From Planctomycetaceae bacterium (GTDB lineage Bacteria > Planctomycetota > UBA1135 > GCA-002686595), in the NCBI GenBank assembly GCA_016125265.1, contig WGMC01000014.1, positions 62,001 through 126,000 on the forward strand: DNA of 64,000 bases, given 5' to 3'. Below, in pieces: positions 63,776 to 64,000 of this stretch. Both the position numbers and the translations under genes were made by a program. The notes under the pieces are model-generated. The model did no database searches and was not told the DNA's origin. It saw only the letters and a list, made by a program, of their open reading frames with translations. Position 1 is the stretch's first letter; each line of letters begins with the position of its first letter.

Positions 63776-64000
63776 GGCTGGGGTACTCCCGGGGGGGCGG
63801 GAAAACTCGACATCGGCACCCGCGGGTGGGCTCCCTTAGCGACCTTGGGTTCCTTCGCCGCGGATGGGGCCGGGTCCCACGTGCGGGAGGTCCAGGCGGG
63901 AGTGCGCGGCGCGCCCTGGGGCCCGGCCAGGGGCGCGACCGAAACGCGAGGGGGAGATGGCCCAACCGGGGCCCCCAAGGGAAGGAGCATGAAACCGCAT
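63776..64000. other. Right-edge region without a supported gene
   Basis: The final 225 bases upstream of the sugar transferase gene show no credible coding frame in either direction. They probably contain the promoter of that gene and the start of an adjacent gene outside the window. Confidence 0.5.

Noticed and set aside
63776-64000. Minus-strand open frames at the right edge
   Set aside because: They are proline/arginine-rich frames without motifs in the region upstream of the sugar transferase.

Overview
This window is a very GC-rich bacterial chromosome segment with dense coding on both strands. The envelope is Gram-negative: a LolC/LolD lipoprotein export pair, lipoprotein signal peptides and an outer-membrane barrel are present. 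Several traits point to a Planctomycetota-like lineage. These are large secreted beta-propeller proteins with a shared style of C-terminus, a DXS with a GDA instead of GDG cofactor motif, a DUF6268-type barrel, and intergenic palindromic repeats. No rRNA or other phylogenetic marker RNA is present, so the assignment is an inference.

Layout. Positions 1-16409 hold holA-mutL, two exported hypothetical proteins, an exported LolA-like/DUF4105 pair, miaA, a lipoprotein, hisS-nadD-(WecA-like transferase), a cysteine-less thioredoxin-like exported protein and rpe. From 16609 to 26291 come accD, a 605-bp repeat-filled gap, a methyltransferase, panB, a 881-residue secreted propeller protein, an SDR, an OsmC protein, an O-methyltransferase and a degenerate PfkB-like protein. 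Positions 26331-31626 form a polyphosphate block: sixA and a CHAD gene, divergent ppk1, and convergent ppx. Positions 31767-36130 are a coupled run xseB-ispA-dxs-nadK, which supplies isoprenoid precursors. Then come lysS-lolC-lolD, one tRNA-Ala(GGC) with encoded CCA, leuS, sodB, fabG and a SagB-like double nitroreductase.

The right third contains a 1564-residue hybrid sensor kinase, a polytopic glycosyltransferase-like membrane protein, an AsmA-like protein, a eukaryote-type ileS, a triple-fasciclin lipoprotein, an HDAC-family deacetylase, a Nudix hydrolase, an HPP membrane protein, a DUF6268 barrel with a duplicated 3' tail, and a sugar-phosphate transferase that may start envelope glycan synthesis.

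Most genes are housekeeping. The less ordinary material is the polyphosphate block, the orphan SagB protein, the redox-dead thioredoxin fold, the PfkB homologue without its anion hole, the kinase with two pseudo-receiver domains, and several families of short repeats. No phage, transposase, CRISPR array or biosynthetic cluster was recognised. Stop/start overlaps of 1-4 bp (ATGA, GTGA, TTGA, TGATG) are used repeatedly and indicate translational coupling inside operons.
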